Shown: piece by piece, positions 42,278-50,597 of the stretch | Numbering within the stretch: the first letter of the stretch is position 1 | Layout of the letters: each line of letters opens with the position of its first letter | NCBI GenBank assembly: GCA_009772985.1 | Contig: WOUS01000009.1 | Coordinates: forward strand, 34,843-98,842 | Source of the DNA: Anaerolineaceae bacterium | GTDB lineage: Bacteria; Chloroflexota; Anaerolineae; Anaerolineales; Villigracilaceae | Direction: 5' to 3' | DNA: 64,000 nucleotides | The notes under the pieces: model-generated | Database searches by the model: none | What the model was told of the DNA's origin: nothing | What the model saw: the letters and a program-made list of their open reading frames with translations, nothing else | Translations under genes and position numbers: made by a program

Positions 42278-45204
42278 GGGGCTGCTCCGGCCACGTCGAA
42301 TTCAACGGGTTGGGATGAAACCGGCGAATTGCCGAGCGCGTCCACCAGCGGCTGGGAGGAGACCGCCAGCGCCCGGCACTGGTAATGCCCGGGCGGGAGG
42401 GGGATGGAGATGACGCCATGTGTCAGGCCGGTCATGGAAAAAGACTGTTCCGGCAGCGGCTCGTAACTGGCGCTGGAAAGCGGGTCGTAGAGCGGATCGG
42501 TGGTGAAGACCAGCGCGTCCACGAACAGCGCCATGAATTTCCTGGGGTCCTCGGCGTAAGGCCGGGTCATCGTCCATTGACCGGGGCCGGAGAGTCGGTA
42601 GGGGCCGATCCGCTCCCAGACCCAGGCGTTGAGCCAGGCCGGGGAACTGGATGCAAAGATGAAAGACTGGCTGCCGAGGGCCAGCGCGGCAGGGGAATTG
42701 TCGGCGGCGCGCTTGAAGTAGCGCACCCAGACGTACCCCTGCGCTCCGCCCGGCAAGGAGGCGGTGTACGTGACCGACTGGCTGCCGTACGTGTCCATCA
42801 GGAAACTGCTGCCGGACCAGCCGGTGACGTATGCGGTTTCGGACCTCCAGCCGTTTGCCTGGGCGAACTGTTCCGCCTCCACCCAGACCAGGCTGTCGAG
42901 GCGGCGGTGGCATTCCAGGCGGATCTCGGTGGCCGCGCCGCGCGACAGCGACCAGGCGATGTCCGCGCCCGCGTCTGTGGAGGCCGGCGCCAGGTCCAGC
43001 GTGACCGGCAGGCAGGCGGGATTTTCGCGCGCGGCCAGGTCGAGCGTGAAGCGGTCGAAGCGGATGCCGGGCGTCAGCGTCCCGCCCGGAAAGCATTTCA
43101 TCAGCGCGGCGTAGACAGCGTCGCGCTGTTCGCGCTCGCGGTTGGCGGTCTTGTCCAGTACGATTTCCAGATAGGGGATGTTGGTGTATTCGCTGAGCAG
43201 CGTCGGGAGGAACTCGTCGTAGGGGACGGCCAGGTGCGCGGCGGGAATCTGGCTGACGGGCATTTTGCCGTGCAGGGACATCTCGATGACCTGGTACTCG
43301 TTCGCCAGCGGTTCGTCGGCCCCGGCCACGACCGGCAGGAGCAGCAGGCGGCCGGTCCCGCCCGCTTCGGCGGCGATATCGCTGATCTCGCGGCGGGACT
43401 GGCGGTCCACCGCGTCGGTCACTTCGTTGAAGTAGATATAGAGGTTGAGCATGGGCAGCCACAGGAGCAGGCCCAGGCAGATGGCAGCCGCCACTACTTT
43501 CAGGTTCCCCAGCAGGCGGGCGGCCTCGTTCCAGAAGAGGAACATGCCGAGGGCGGCCAGCGCGTAGACGGCGGGCAGGGCCGGGTAGACGACGCGTCCC
43601 ATCTGCGAGTTTGCCAGGACGGGAACGGGCAGGAGGAAAAGCAGCGCCCAGGCCAGCATCCAGTGCGAGAAGCGGCGGCGCAGGGAGAACCAGACGACCA
43701 CAAATCCGAGCGCCAGCCAGGGCAGGAGGGCGGCGTTGAGCAGCGGCCCGGTGCGGTTGTAGAGGAAGTCGCTGCGCCCCTGGACGAACCAGGTGGAGAC
43801 TACGCTGCCCAGGTTGCGCAGGAGTGTGCCGCCGAAGTCGGTGTCCCAGCCTTTGCTGCCCAGGCTGTAATACGTGATGCGGCTGACGAAGTATGGGACG
43901 ACGAGCGGCGCGGCCAGCACGGACGGGAAGATGAGCGCCGCGAAACGTTTGGCTTTTTCCCTGGCCCCGTCCTTGTGGCGGACGATCTTGATGACGCCGA
44001 GGATGAGCGCCACGAGCGCCAGCGGCCAGACCGTGTCGTAGGTCAGCAGGCCGAGGGCGAGCGACGCGCCCGCCAGCGCGTAGACCTGCCAGCGCTGTTT
44101 GCGGAAGGCAAGCGCCAGCAGGGCCAGCGTCAGGATGGGCCACAGTTTGACGTGGCTCTCCACGTTGGCGAGGCGCGAGGCGCTGATGTCGAAGATGGAG
44201 ACGCTCAAAAGGAACGAGCCGAGCATGGCCAGCGGGAACGGAGCGATCTGGCGCAGCAGAACGTAAAAGACCAGTGTGGCGAGGATGCTGGTGACGATGA
44301 CTTCGAGCCGGGCGGCGAAAATGCCCGCGCCGAAGATGTGGAAGAAAGCGGATTCAAGGTAATAACTGACCGGCAGGGCGTCGCGGTGGTATTCGCCGCT
44401 TTGGTCGGGGCGGCCGTCCAGCATGATGTTGACCGCCTCGGCGGTCCATTTGGCCTCGTCGCCCTCGATGCCGTACGGGACGGCGGGGAAGGCGTACAGG
44501 CGCGCGTAGGCCGTCAGGGCGAACAGGCCGACGAGGAAGGTAATCTCCAGCCAGCGCGCCGGGGGCTTCGCCGGTTCCAGGTCTGCTTTGACGCGCTTGC
44601 GCGCCAGGAATGCCCACGAGACAAATCCCAGGATGGCGGTCCCGTAGGCGATCTTTGCATACAGGATATTGTTGGCGGGACCCAGCATCCACTGGCCGAG
44701 GGCGGCCAGGGTGAGCGAGATGGCGAGCAGGCCGGCCTGGGCGGCGAAACGCGAGCGTTTGACCGCGGCCCAGGCGAGGATGGCCAGGCTGACGAGGCTG
44801 CACAGGAGCGTGCTCCACGTCCAGAACAGGGCGTAGTTGGTCGAGAGCGTGGCGCGCAGCCAGCGCAGGGAGTAGAAGGGGCGTCCCGGCTGGGCGGGGG
44901 AGGCGGGGATCTGCCCGGTCAGGCGCGGGGGCGCGGCGGCCAGCAGGAAGATGAAAACCGCCAGGATAACGGCGGCCAGGATCAGGGTCCAGGTATGTTC
45001 GCGGGCGAAGGCGCGGACGGCGGCGCGCCAGTCAGCCTTCTTCGGCTTCGATTTTTTTGTCGGGCGGGGAGGGTCAGGCTGCCCTTCGGGCGGCGCGGGA
45101 GGGTCGGCGGGCCATTTCAGTATCCAGCCCACGATGAGCAGGACAGCGCTGGCAAGGAAAATGATGAAGGGCAGGCGATAGGTCCAGAGAGCGAAGGGGG
45201 TCAT
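42274..45204 (-). CDS. GT39/PMT-like membrane glycosyltransferase
   Basis: 976 residues. About 12-13 TM segments (residues about 10-620), then a large extracytoplasmic C-terminal domain with carbohydrate-binding-like beta structure (YVTGWSGSSFLMDTYGSQSV). The acidic pair in PYGIEGDEAKW in the first outer loop fits the catalytic Asp of the ArnT/PMT/GT39 fold, which uses polyprenyl-phosphate sugars. Start set to ATG 45204 (GAGG upstream); the longer frame only translates the repeat at 45236-45300. First gene of the operon ending at 40573. Confidence 0.82.
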   Translation of the reverse strand: MTPFALWTYRLPFIIFLASAVLLIVGWILKWPADPPAPPEGQPDPPRPTKKSKPKKADWRAAVRAFAREHTWTLILAAVILAVFIFLLAAAPPRLTGQIPASPAQPGRPFYSLRWLRATLSTNYALFWTWSTLLCSLVSLAILAWAAVKRSRFAAQAGLLAISLTLAALGQWMLGPANNILYAKIAYGTAILGFVSWAFLARKRVKADLEPAKPPARWLEITFLVGLFALTAYARLYAFPAVPYGIEGDEAKWTAEAVNIMLDGRPDQSGEYHRDALPVSYYLESAFFHIFGAGIFAARLEVIVTSILATLVFYVLLRQIAPFPLAMLGSFLLSVSIFDISASRLANVESHVKLWPILTLALLALAFRKQRWQVYALAGASLALGLLTYDTVWPLALVALILGVIKIVRHKDGAREKAKRFAALIFPSVLAAPLVVPYFVSRITYYSLGSKGWDTDFGGTLLRNLGSVVSTWFVQGRSDFLYNRTGPLLNAALLPWLALGFVVVWFSLRRRFSHWMLAWALLFLLPVPVLANSQMGRVVYPALPAVYALAALGMFLFWNEAARLLGNLKVVAAAICLGLLLWLPMLNLYIYFNEVTDAVDRQSRREISDIAAEAGGTGRLLLLPVVAGADEPLANEYQVIEMSLHGKMPVSQIPAAHLAVPYDEFLPTLLSEYTNIPYLEIVLDKTANREREQRDAVYAALMKCFPGGTLTPGIRFDRFTLDLAARENPACLPVTLDLAPASTDAGADIAWSLSRGAATEIRLECHRRLDSLVWVEAEQFAQANGWRSETAYVTGWSGSSFLMDTYGSQSVTYTASLPGGAQGYVWVRYFKRAADNSPAALALGSQSFIFASSSPAWLNAWVWERIGPYRLSGPGQWTMTRPYAEDPRKFMALFVDALVFTTDPLYDPLSSASYEPLPEQSFSMTGLTHGVISIPLPPGHYQCRALAVSSQPLVDALGNSPVSSQPVEFDVAGAAP

Positions 45205-45235
45205 GGGTGCCTCGTCGGCGTGATTATAACGGATA

Positions 45236-45300
45236 ACTCTCCCCTCTCCCGCCTGCCCCCGATCTTGGGGGGATTTTGGGAGAGGGCCGGGGGTGAGGGC
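45236..45300. repeat. GC-rich dispersed repeat (GEGPGVRA type)
   Basis: CTCTCCC pairs with GGGAGAG, and CCCCC with GGGGGG inside, followed by CCGGGGGTGAGGGC. Read in the minus direction it gives ALTPGPLP, a peptide that marks a widespread dispersed repeat of bacterial genomes. It lies between the two divergent GT39-type genes. Confidence 0.7.
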
Positions 45301-45372
45301 TGATTGGCGGCTGGCGAACGCCGTCCACTTGCGATATACTCCCCGCACACCCTGTCGCCGAAGAGATCACTG

Positions 45373-46932
45373 ATGAAGCGTTACTTCTCGAATTTTGCCT
45401 CGCGTATTTTCCTCATTGCGCTGGTCCTGCGGCTGGTGCCGGTTTTGCTTTCGTTCAACCTCGGCATCGGGCTGGATGACATGTTCCAGTACGACATGCT
45501 GGCGCGCAGCCTCGTGGCCGGGAACGGCTACCGCTGGTACGCGCAGGAAGACCTGTATCTCATCGAGCCGGTCATCCATCTCGACTTCTCCACCATCGCG
45601 GAGTACGACCCGCGCGGCGTGCCGACCTCCTTCCGCCCGCCGCTGTATCCGGCCTTTTTGGCGCTCATCTATTTTTTGGCCGGCACCGGCGCGCGCCGTT
45701 TCTTCGTTGCCCGGCTGGTGCAGGCCTTCGTCGGCGCGGCGCTCGCCCCGCTGACGTATGCGCTGGCGAAGCGTCTTTTTCCGCCTTCCCCCGCGGGGGA
45801 GGGGCCGGGGGTGAGGGCCGAAAAAGCCGCCCGCCTCGCGGCCTGGGTGGTGGCGCTCTACCCGATGCTGGTCATCTATCCGCTCTCGCTGGCGACGGAA
45901 AACCTGTTTTTCCTGCTTATCCTGTGTTCCGTGCTGGCGCTCCTGAAAGCCGCAGACTCAATCTCCAACGCGAATTCTCAAATGCCGCGAATGAAGAAAG
46001 AAAAAAATTCGCGTAATTCGCTCATTCGCGCAATTCGCGTTAATGTTTTTCCCGCCCGCTGGTTCCTGCTCTCCGGCCTGCTACTCGGCCTGGCCGCGCT
46101 GACCCGCTCGGTGGCGCTGGCCTTCGCCGGGCTGGCCGTGCTGTGGGTCTGGTTTGCGCTCAAGCAGAAGAAGATGGCGCTCGTCACCTTCGCGATGGTG
46201 GCGCTCACCGTCCTGCCGTGGATGGCGCGCAACAGCCTGCTCTACCAGCGTCCCACCGGAATCGAGACCGCCCTCGGCTACGACCTGTACGTCAGTTACC
46301 ATCCGCAGAGCCGCGGCACGTTCCAGTATCCGCAATCGCTCGACCTGCTCCCCATCCTCGACGACATGCAGCGCGAGGAGACCGGCCTGGCGAAAGCGCG
46401 CGAATTCATCCTCGCCGATCCGGGGCGCGTCCCCTATCTGATGCTCAACCGTTTCGGCTTTTTCTTCGGCCTCGAGCGCCGCGCCCTGGCGTATTTCTAC
46501 TCCAATAATTTCTTCGGCTACATCCCGACGCCCCTGCTGCTGGCAATCGCCGCGCTGATGCTCCTGCCGTTCGCGGCGGTCAGCACGTCGGCGGCCTTCG
46601 GTCTCGCCCTGACCCGCTGGCGCGCCTCGACCCGGCTCCTGGCCCTGCTCTTTATCGGATATATCACGCCGCACATCCTCATCATCGCCGAGGACCGCTT
46701 TCACCTGACGCTGGTTCCCTTTCTCGCTATTCTCGCCGCCTCCTTCTGGACCGGGGGCCTGCCCGCGCTCCGTGAGCGGGCGCGCACGCGGGCAGGCAAG
46801 ATCGCCCTCGCCCTGGCAGTCGTTGCCGTCCTCCTGCTCTTCGCGAACTGGGGACTCGAACTCTGGCGTGATGCCGATAAACTGATGCAGTTGCTCGGTC
46901 CGGACGGGAACCGGACGTACTTCCCGTATTAG
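45373..46932 (+). CDS. GT39/PMT-like membrane glycosyltransferase with repeat insertions
   Basis: 519 residues, about 11 TM segments. LGIGLDDMFQYDMLARSLV carries the acidic residues expected of the first loop in GT39 enzymes; FRPPLYPAFLA fits the usual R-P-P-x-Y-P motif. Start ATG 45373 by hydrophobic N-terminus and homology; SD poor. Residues about 138-150 (PSPAGEGPGVRAE) and about 199-224 (ANSQMPRMKKEKNSRN...) are translations of two different dispersed repeats inserted in frame into loops, and are charged and unlike the rest. The protein may remain functional because both lie between TM helices. Confidence 0.82.
   Translation: MKRYFSNFASRIFLIALVLRLVPVLLSFNLGIGLDDMFQYDMLARSLVAGNGYRWYAQEDLYLIEPVIHLDFSTIAEYDPRGVPTSFRPPLYPAFLALIYFLAGTGARRFFVARLVQAFVGAALAPLTYALAKRLFPPSPAGEGPGVRAEKAARLAAWVVALYPMLVIYPLSLATENLFFLLILCSVLALLKAADSISNANSQMPRMKKEKNSRNSLIRAIRVNVFPARWFLLSGLLLGLAALTRSVALAFAGLAVLWVWFALKQKKMALVTFAMVALTVLPWMARNSLLYQRPTGIETALGYDLYVSYHPQSRGTFQYPQSLDLLPILDDMQREETGLAKAREFILADPGRVPYLMLNRFGFFFGLERRALAYFYSNNFFGYIPTPLLLAIAALMLLPFAAVSTSAAFGLALTRWRASTRLLALLFIGYITPHILIIAEDRFHLTLVPFLAILAASFWTGGLPALRERARTRAGKIALALAVVAVLLLFANWGLELWRDADKLMQLLGPDGNRTYFPY
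45784..45820. repeat. GEGPGVRA-type dispersed repeat inside a gene
   Basis: CCCCCGCGGGGGAGGGGCCG followed by GGGGTGAGGGCC, the same family as 45236-45300, in frame inside the glycosyltransferase gene. Confidence 0.7.
45967..46045. repeat. iterated-arm hairpin inside a gene, unit CGCGAAT
   Basis: The left arm has ACGCGAATT and CCGCGAATGAA. After an A-rich spacer the right arm has four ATTCGCG-type inverted units with about 9-nt period (46008-46040). It is in frame in the glycosyltransferase gene, adding about 26 residues. Confidence 0.7.
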
Positions 46933-46939
46933 CCTGTTC

Positions 46940-46992
46940 TGCTCGAAGGGGATTTGCAATCCCCGTGCGGGATTACAAATCCCGCTGGAGCA
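46940..46992. repeat. double-hairpin repeat before the CPBP gene
   Basis: GGGGATT-TGC-AATCCCC and GCGGGATT-ACA-AATCCCGC side by side, enclosed by TGCTC/GAGCA. It ends 20 nt before the next start codon, so it lies in the leader or between transcripts. Confidence 0.7.
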
Positions 46993-47012
46993 ATATCGTC
47001 GGAGGCTCATCC

Positions 47013-47651
47013 ATGCGCAACCTGTTTGCGACCGGCCTGAAATTCGACTGGAAAATCGTGACCATCACCATCGTCAGCACGCTGGCGTTGACGGCGGACT
47101 CTTACATCGAGATCACGAAAAAATGGCTCAGCGCGCCATGGTGGAAGTATGCCGACCGCACCATCCTGTACTTCGTCATCCCGATGATTTTCATCCTGCT
47201 CGTCTTTCGCGAGAACCCGCGCGAGTACGGCTTCATCCTGGGCGACTGGCGGGCGGGACTGATCCTTACCTTGGGCGGGATTTTGCTCATGATCCCCATC
47301 CTGTGGTTCCTGAACCGCGGCGATGCCAGCATGCAAAGTTATTACCAGCCGTACATGAGCGGCCTGCCGTGGAACACCTTCGCCGACCTCTTTGGCTGGG
47401 AATTCATTTTCCGCGGCTGGATATTGTTCGGCTACGCCCGCAAGTTCGGCCCCGAGGCGCTCTGGCTGCAGGCCGTGCCGTTCGCGCTGGCGCACATCGG
47501 CAAGCCTCCCATCGAGACGTTCTCCACCATCTTCGGCGGGTTCCTCTTCGGCTGGGTGGCCTGGCGGACGAAGTCCTTCGTCTACCCGCTTCTCATCCAC
47601 TGGTTCGTCGCTTCGTTCACCATCGTTGTCGCGGCAGGCCTGCTTGGATGA
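47013..47651 (+). CDS. CPBP-family intramembrane metalloprotease
   Basis: 212 residues, about six TM segments. Catalytic region GWEFIFRGWIL (the ExxxR of the CPBP/Abi motif; the usual EE is WE here), the His in FALAHIGKPP and LIHWFVAS near the end. CPBP proteases process small peptides or membrane proteins. Start is ATG 47013 with GGAGG upstream; the longer frame translates the double-hairpin repeat. Loss of the first Glu leaves activity uncertain. Confidence 0.8.
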   Translation: MRNLFATGLKFDWKIVTITIVSTLALTADSYIEITKKWLSAPWWKYADRTILYFVIPMIFILLVFRENPREYGFILGDWRAGLILTLGGILLMIPILWFLNRGDASMQSYYQPYMSGLPWNTFADLFGWEFIFRGWILFGYARKFGPEALWLQAVPFALAHIGKPPIETFSTIFGGFLFGWVAWRTKSFVYPLLIHWFVASFTIVVAAGLLG

Positions 47652-48072
47652 CGTGGTTTTGCGTCCCGCGACAAAGGATGACTTTCCCGCCATCCGGGCG
47701 CTGATCCGCGCGGTCGGGATCAATCCCATTGGGCTGGACTGGCGGCGGTTCCTCGTCGCCGTCACGCGCGCCGGGGAACTGTCTGGCTGTGTGCAGGTCA
47801 AGCCGCACGCCGACGGTTCGCGGGAACTGGCCTCGCTGGCGGTGCGCGGGCAGGATCGAGGTCAGGGGGTGGCGCGGGCGCTCATCGAACGCCTGCTGGA
47901 AGGCCAGCCGCGCCCCGTCCATTTGATGTGCCGCGCCGGCCTCGGTCTGTTTTATAATCAACATGGTTTTCGCGTTGTGGAAGAAAATGAGATGACGCCC
48001 TATTTCCGGCGTGTCAGCCGCTTGTTCCGCCGGTTCGCGGGCGGCGGCCTGCTGGTGATGCGGCTGGATTAA
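47644..48072 (+). CDS. GNAT-family N-acetyltransferase
   Basis: 142 residues. VVLRPATKDDFPAIRALI at the N-terminus, ELASLAVRGQDRGQGVARAL with the acetyl-CoA pyrophosphate loop (R/Q-x-x-G-x-G/A) and GLFYNQHGFRVV near the end. Start is probably TTG 47644 (giving MDDVVLRP), overlapping the CPBP stop by 8 nt; GTG 47653 is the alternative. Acceptor unknown. Confidence 0.8.
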   Translation: MDDVVLRPATKDDFPAIRALIRAVGINPIGLDWRRFLVAVTRAGELSGCVQVKPHADGSRELASLAVRGQDRGQGVARALIERLLEGQPRPVHLMCRAGLGLFYNQHGFRVVEENEMTPYFRRVSRLFRRFAGGGLLVMRLD

Positions 48073-48087
48073 GGATGAGGAGACAGG

Positions 48088-48615
48088 ATGAAAAATTTTC
48101 TGAATATCGTTTATGGCGTGTTGATCGGCCTGCTGGCGGCGGGGATTATCTGGCTGGCGGCCTCGCGCCCGCGCGGCGAAGCGGTGGCGCTGCTCCCCTC
48201 GCCGACGCCCGCTTCGCTGGCCGTCTACGTGACCGGGGCGGTGGTCAATCCCGGCCTGTATCACCTGCCGCCCGGCAGCCGCGTGGCCGACGCGGTGGAT
48301 GCGGCCGGCGGCTTTTCTGCCAACGCCGAGACGGACCGGATCAACCTGGCCGCTTCGGTGGCGAACGGCGAACAGGTTGACGTTCCCGGCGTGAGCGGCA
48401 ACGAGCACATCATTCTGGGGCGCATCAACATCAACACCGCCACCGCCGACGAACTGGATACGCTCCCCGGCATCGGTCCGACCACCGCGCAGGAAATCGT
48501 GGATTACCGCACGCAGAACGGCCCCTTCCAGACCATCCAGGACATCATGAACGTTCCCGGGGTGGGGCCTTCGACGTACGATCTCATCAAGAACCTGATC
48601 ACGGTCGGGCCTTGA
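48088..48615 (+). CDS. comEA: ComEA-like DNA-binding protein (SLBB + helix-hairpin-helix)
   Basis: 175 residues: N-terminal TM anchor (about 8-26), an SLBB domain (about 43-105: VYVTGAVVNPGLYHLPPGSR), and a ComEA-type HhH pair (about 112-175: ININTATADELDTLPGIGPT then PFQTIQDIMNVPGVG). It binds double-stranded DNA at the membrane during natural transformation. Good SD (GAGGAG). comEC is not in the window. Confidence 0.9.
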   Translation: MKNFLNIVYGVLIGLLAAGIIWLAASRPRGEAVALLPSPTPASLAVYVTGAVVNPGLYHLPPGSRVADAVDAAGGFSANAETDRINLAASVANGEQVDVPGVSGNEHIILGRININTATADELDTLPGIGPTTAQEIVDYRTQNGPFQTIQDIMNVPGVGPSTYDLIKNLITVGP

Positions 48616-48616
48616 G

Positions 48617-48775
48617 ATGGCATTCGACCATTTCGGTTTCCTGGCCCCGTTCTACGACCGCCTCATCCGTTTTGGTGAGGCGGACGCGCTGGTGCGGCCT
48701 CTCGGTCTCCCGGTGCAGGTCGAAGTGGACGAGGCGACCGCCTGGGTAGTTATCGAAAAAGATAGGAAAAAGTAA
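48617..48775 (+). pseudogene. internally deleted SAM-methyltransferase remnant
   Basis: 52 codons from ATG 48617, 1 nt after comEA. The first part MAFDHFGFLAPFYDRLI is the N-terminal lead of class I SAM methyltransferases, and the last part (VQVEVDEATAWVVIEKDRKK) looks like their final strand. All of the SAM-binding core (about 150 residues, GxGxG motif) is missing. The frame is intact, so a short peptide could still be made. Interpreted as a gene reduced by internal deletion. Confidence 0.55.
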
Positions 48776-48804
48776 TTGTATTTTGCTCCCCGGCGTGCTA
48801 AAAT
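48776..48804 (+). promoter_or_regulatory. sigma70-type promoter of the small membrane protein gene
   Basis: TTGTAT (48776-48781), 17-nt spacer, TAAAAT (48799-48804), directly after the methyltransferase remnant. Confidence 0.65.
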
Positions 48805-48842
48805 CTTCTCATCAAACCCAACTCATTTCAGGAGGCATGCTC

Positions 48843-49055
48843 ATGGACGATAAGAAGAAACTCAGAAGGATGGCAATCTGGATGATCACCATTTTCGCCA
48901 CCGCGTTTGCCATCGTGCTGACCGTTCTCTATCTGGTTGCCGGCAATAATATCGTGCTGGCCCTCGTCAGCGGATGGTGGCTCATCCTGATCCTCGCGGT
49001 CATCTGCCTGGCGGCCTACTTCGGCTACAAGATGTACATTGGCCGGAAAAAGTAG
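48843..49055 (+). CDS. small two-TM membrane protein
   Basis: 70 residues. A charged start MDDKKKLRR, two TM segments (about 11-32 and 39-61) and a basic end YIGRKK. Two ATGs exist; AGGAGG (48829-48834) is 2 nt from 48837 and 8 nt from 48843, so 48843 is the start. It has its own promoter and terminator. No family recognised; possible toxin-like or regulatory small membrane protein, but no supporting partner. Confidence 0.65.
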   Translation: MDDKKKLRRMAIWMITIFATAFAIVLTVLYLVAGNNIVLALVSGWWLILILAVICLAAYFGYKMYIGRKK

Positions 49056-49075
49056 CGCCCAGCGGAATTAACCAC

Positions 49076-49101
49076 AACCGGTGTGGCGGTCCACACCGGT
49101 T
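49076..49101 (+). terminator. 11-bp perfect hairpin terminator
   Basis: AACCGGTGTGG-CGGT-CCACACCGGTT followed by TTCGCTT, 20 nt after the small membrane protein gene. Confidence 0.7.
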
Positions 49102-49164
49102 TCGCTTATCAATCTGTTTTCCCGCCGGCAGGCCTTTCAGCCAAGCGGTCCAGCGCGCTCCGGC

Positions 49165-49548
49165 TCAGGTGGGATTGGCCTTCTTGCTTTCGGTGATTTT
49201 GGCATCCAGGGCATTCCAAAAACTGCCTCCCAGCTGGCTTGGGGGTTTGCGCCGCAGGTTGACCGTGTAGTTGAGCCGTTCGCCTTCGCCGCGGCGGATG
49301 AGCCAGTTCTGGGCGGTCAGCGTATCCAGGGCCTGGTCGAGTTCCGCCCGGTTGAGCTGGTCGGCCATCGGCAGGGTAGACATGGTTGCGCAGATCGCTG
49401 CGTGGGTCAACTCCACTTCGCGCAGCATCAGTCGCATGATCTTGCGGAGGGCCGGGGGCAATTGGGCAATATCTCCCGCGCTGATCCCCTCCGCTTCTTT
49501 TTGAACTTCCAGTTTTTTCTGCAACCGGTCGTAGATGCTTCCATCCAT
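49165..49548 (-). CDS. small protein with YDRL motif, last gene of PrsW-ParA unit
   Basis: 127 residues, predicted helical, starting MDGSIYDRLQKKLEVQKEAE. The middle (ADQLNRAELDQALDTLTAQN then WLIRRGEGERLNYTV) looks like a winged-helix. The short motif YDRLxxKL also ends the PrsW-like protein of the same operon (MYDRLGGKLTS). No known family recognised. Position suggests a docking or regulatory subunit for the ParA-like ATPase or protease. Confidence 0.6.
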   Translation of the reverse strand: MDGSIYDRLQKKLEVQKEAEGISAGDIAQLPPALRKIMRLMLREVELTHAAICATMSTLPMADQLNRAELDQALDTLTAQNWLIRRGEGERLNYTVNLRRKPPSQLGGSFWNALDAKITESKKANPT

Positions 49549-49560
49549 ACGGCCTCGCTT

Positions 49561-49773
49561 TCAGAACATTTCCGGCATGCCGATTGGTTCGGGCTGCGGC
49601 TGGCAGACCCCGCACCAGATGGAATCGGCGACAACCAGCCCTTTGGGTGTGTTGTTGTCTCCCAGGTACATGCACAGGAAGGTGGGCATCTTGGAGGCGT
49701 GGTCTTTGCAGACGGCCCGTCCGCAGAACCGGCAGATGGCGTGCGCAGGTTGGTCACAAACCCAGCAGTGCAT
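49561..49773 (-). CDS. zinc-binding mini-protein
   Basis: 70 residues with three CxxC pairs and several His: MHCWVCDQPAH, ICRFCGRAVCKDH and WCGVCQPQ. The spacing (CxxC...CxxC...CxxH...CxxC) fits one or two zinc sites of B-box/ribbon type. It is in the ParA-PrsW unit, 12 nt from both neighbours. Likely a protein-interaction module; exact family not recognised. Confidence 0.65.
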   Translation of the reverse strand: MHCWVCDQPAHAICRFCGRAVCKDHASKMPTFLCMYLGDNNTPKGLVVADSIWCGVCQPQPEPIGMPEMF

Positions 49774-49785
49774 ATCGTCCTCCTC

Positions 49786-50577
49786 TCAGGCGGCCAGGAC
49801 GGTTTCGGCGATCTTGCGCAGTTCCTTCGACCATACATGGTCGGGATAGCGCAGGGAGAAGATATCCGCAGAGCCGAGGTTCGCCATATCTATCGTGAGC
49901 GGCAGGATGCCGGCCACTGTGGCTCCGTATTTTGCTTCAATATCACTTCGGAATTTCTGGACAAGCTGATCGTATTCTTTAAGTTCCGGGCTGATTAGTG
50001 ATTTGTTGACCACCAGGAACAGGTTGGGCACATCCAGTTGGCGGGCGATATCCACGGTTACGGCGGTGCCCTGGAAGTCCTGCTGGTCGGGGCGCAGGAT
50101 GACCACGAGCGTATCCGACAGGGCGACCGAAAGCAGGGTCTCTTCGTTCAGGCCGGGGTGGGTGTCTATGAACAGATAATCCAGGTTGAGTTCCTTTTGC
50201 AGGGCGTTCAAGCCCCGGTTCAGCACATCCACGCTGTAACCGGTTTTGACCACCCGGCTGATCTCCTTTCCGTTAATGCTGGAGGGCACCAGCCAGATGG
50301 TGTGTCGGGTCAACTGCTGAACGCCTTCCCTGCCCTCGGCTCCGGCCGGATGGGCCACTTCCTTGATGGTGCATTCGCCGCGCAGGAATTCATTGAGCGT
50401 GTGCCCCATCTTGGTTTCATCCAGCCCGAACAGGACGTGGATGCCAGGGGACTGGATGTCGGTGTCCACCACGGCCACGCGCTTGCCCTGCAGGGCGGCC
50501 TGGGCGGCCAGGTTGGCGGTGATGTTCGATTTTCCGGTCCCGCCGCGGAAGGAATGGATGGAAATGATTTTGCCCAT
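49786..50577 (-). CDS. ParA/MinD-family ATPase
   Basis: 263 residues. Deviant Walker A HSFRGGTGKSNITANLA, VVDTDIQSPGIH (A' box), FIDTHPGLNEET (Walker B). An insertion between A' and B contains GKEISRVVKTG. These ATPases form ATP-dependent dimers on DNA, membranes or protein scaffolds and position cargo. GGAGG lies 9 nt before ATG 50577; the in-frame ATG at 50592 overlaps that SD and is rejected. There is no ParB or MinE nearby; the partners are a PrsW-like protease and two small proteins. Confidence 0.85.
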   Translation of the reverse strand: MGKIISIHSFRGGTGKSNITANLAAQAALQGKRVAVVDTDIQSPGIHVLFGLDETKMGHTLNEFLRGECTIKEVAHPAGAEGREGVQQLTRHTIWLVPSSINGKEISRVVKTGYSVDVLNRGLNALQKELNLDYLFIDTHPGLNEETLLSVALSDTLVVILRPDQQDFQGTAVTVDIARQLDVPNLFLVVNKSLISPELKEYDQLVQKFRSDIEAKYGATVAGILPLTIDMANLGSADIFSLRYPDHVWSKELRKIAETVLAA

Positions 50578-50597
50578 AGGGTCTGCCTCCATGCAAA

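Noticed and set aside
42385..45303. 972-codon plus-strand frame
   Set aside because: Antisense shadow of the GT39 gene, with no family features.
45205..45348. 48-residue N-terminal extension of the GT39 protein (contains ALTPGPLP)
   Set aside because: It is a translation of a dispersed intergenic repeat; the hydrophobic N-terminus and an SD support ATG 45204.
49786..50577. Plasmid partition parA
   Set aside because: No parB, no parS-like repeats and no replication gene; the neighbours are a protease and small proteins.
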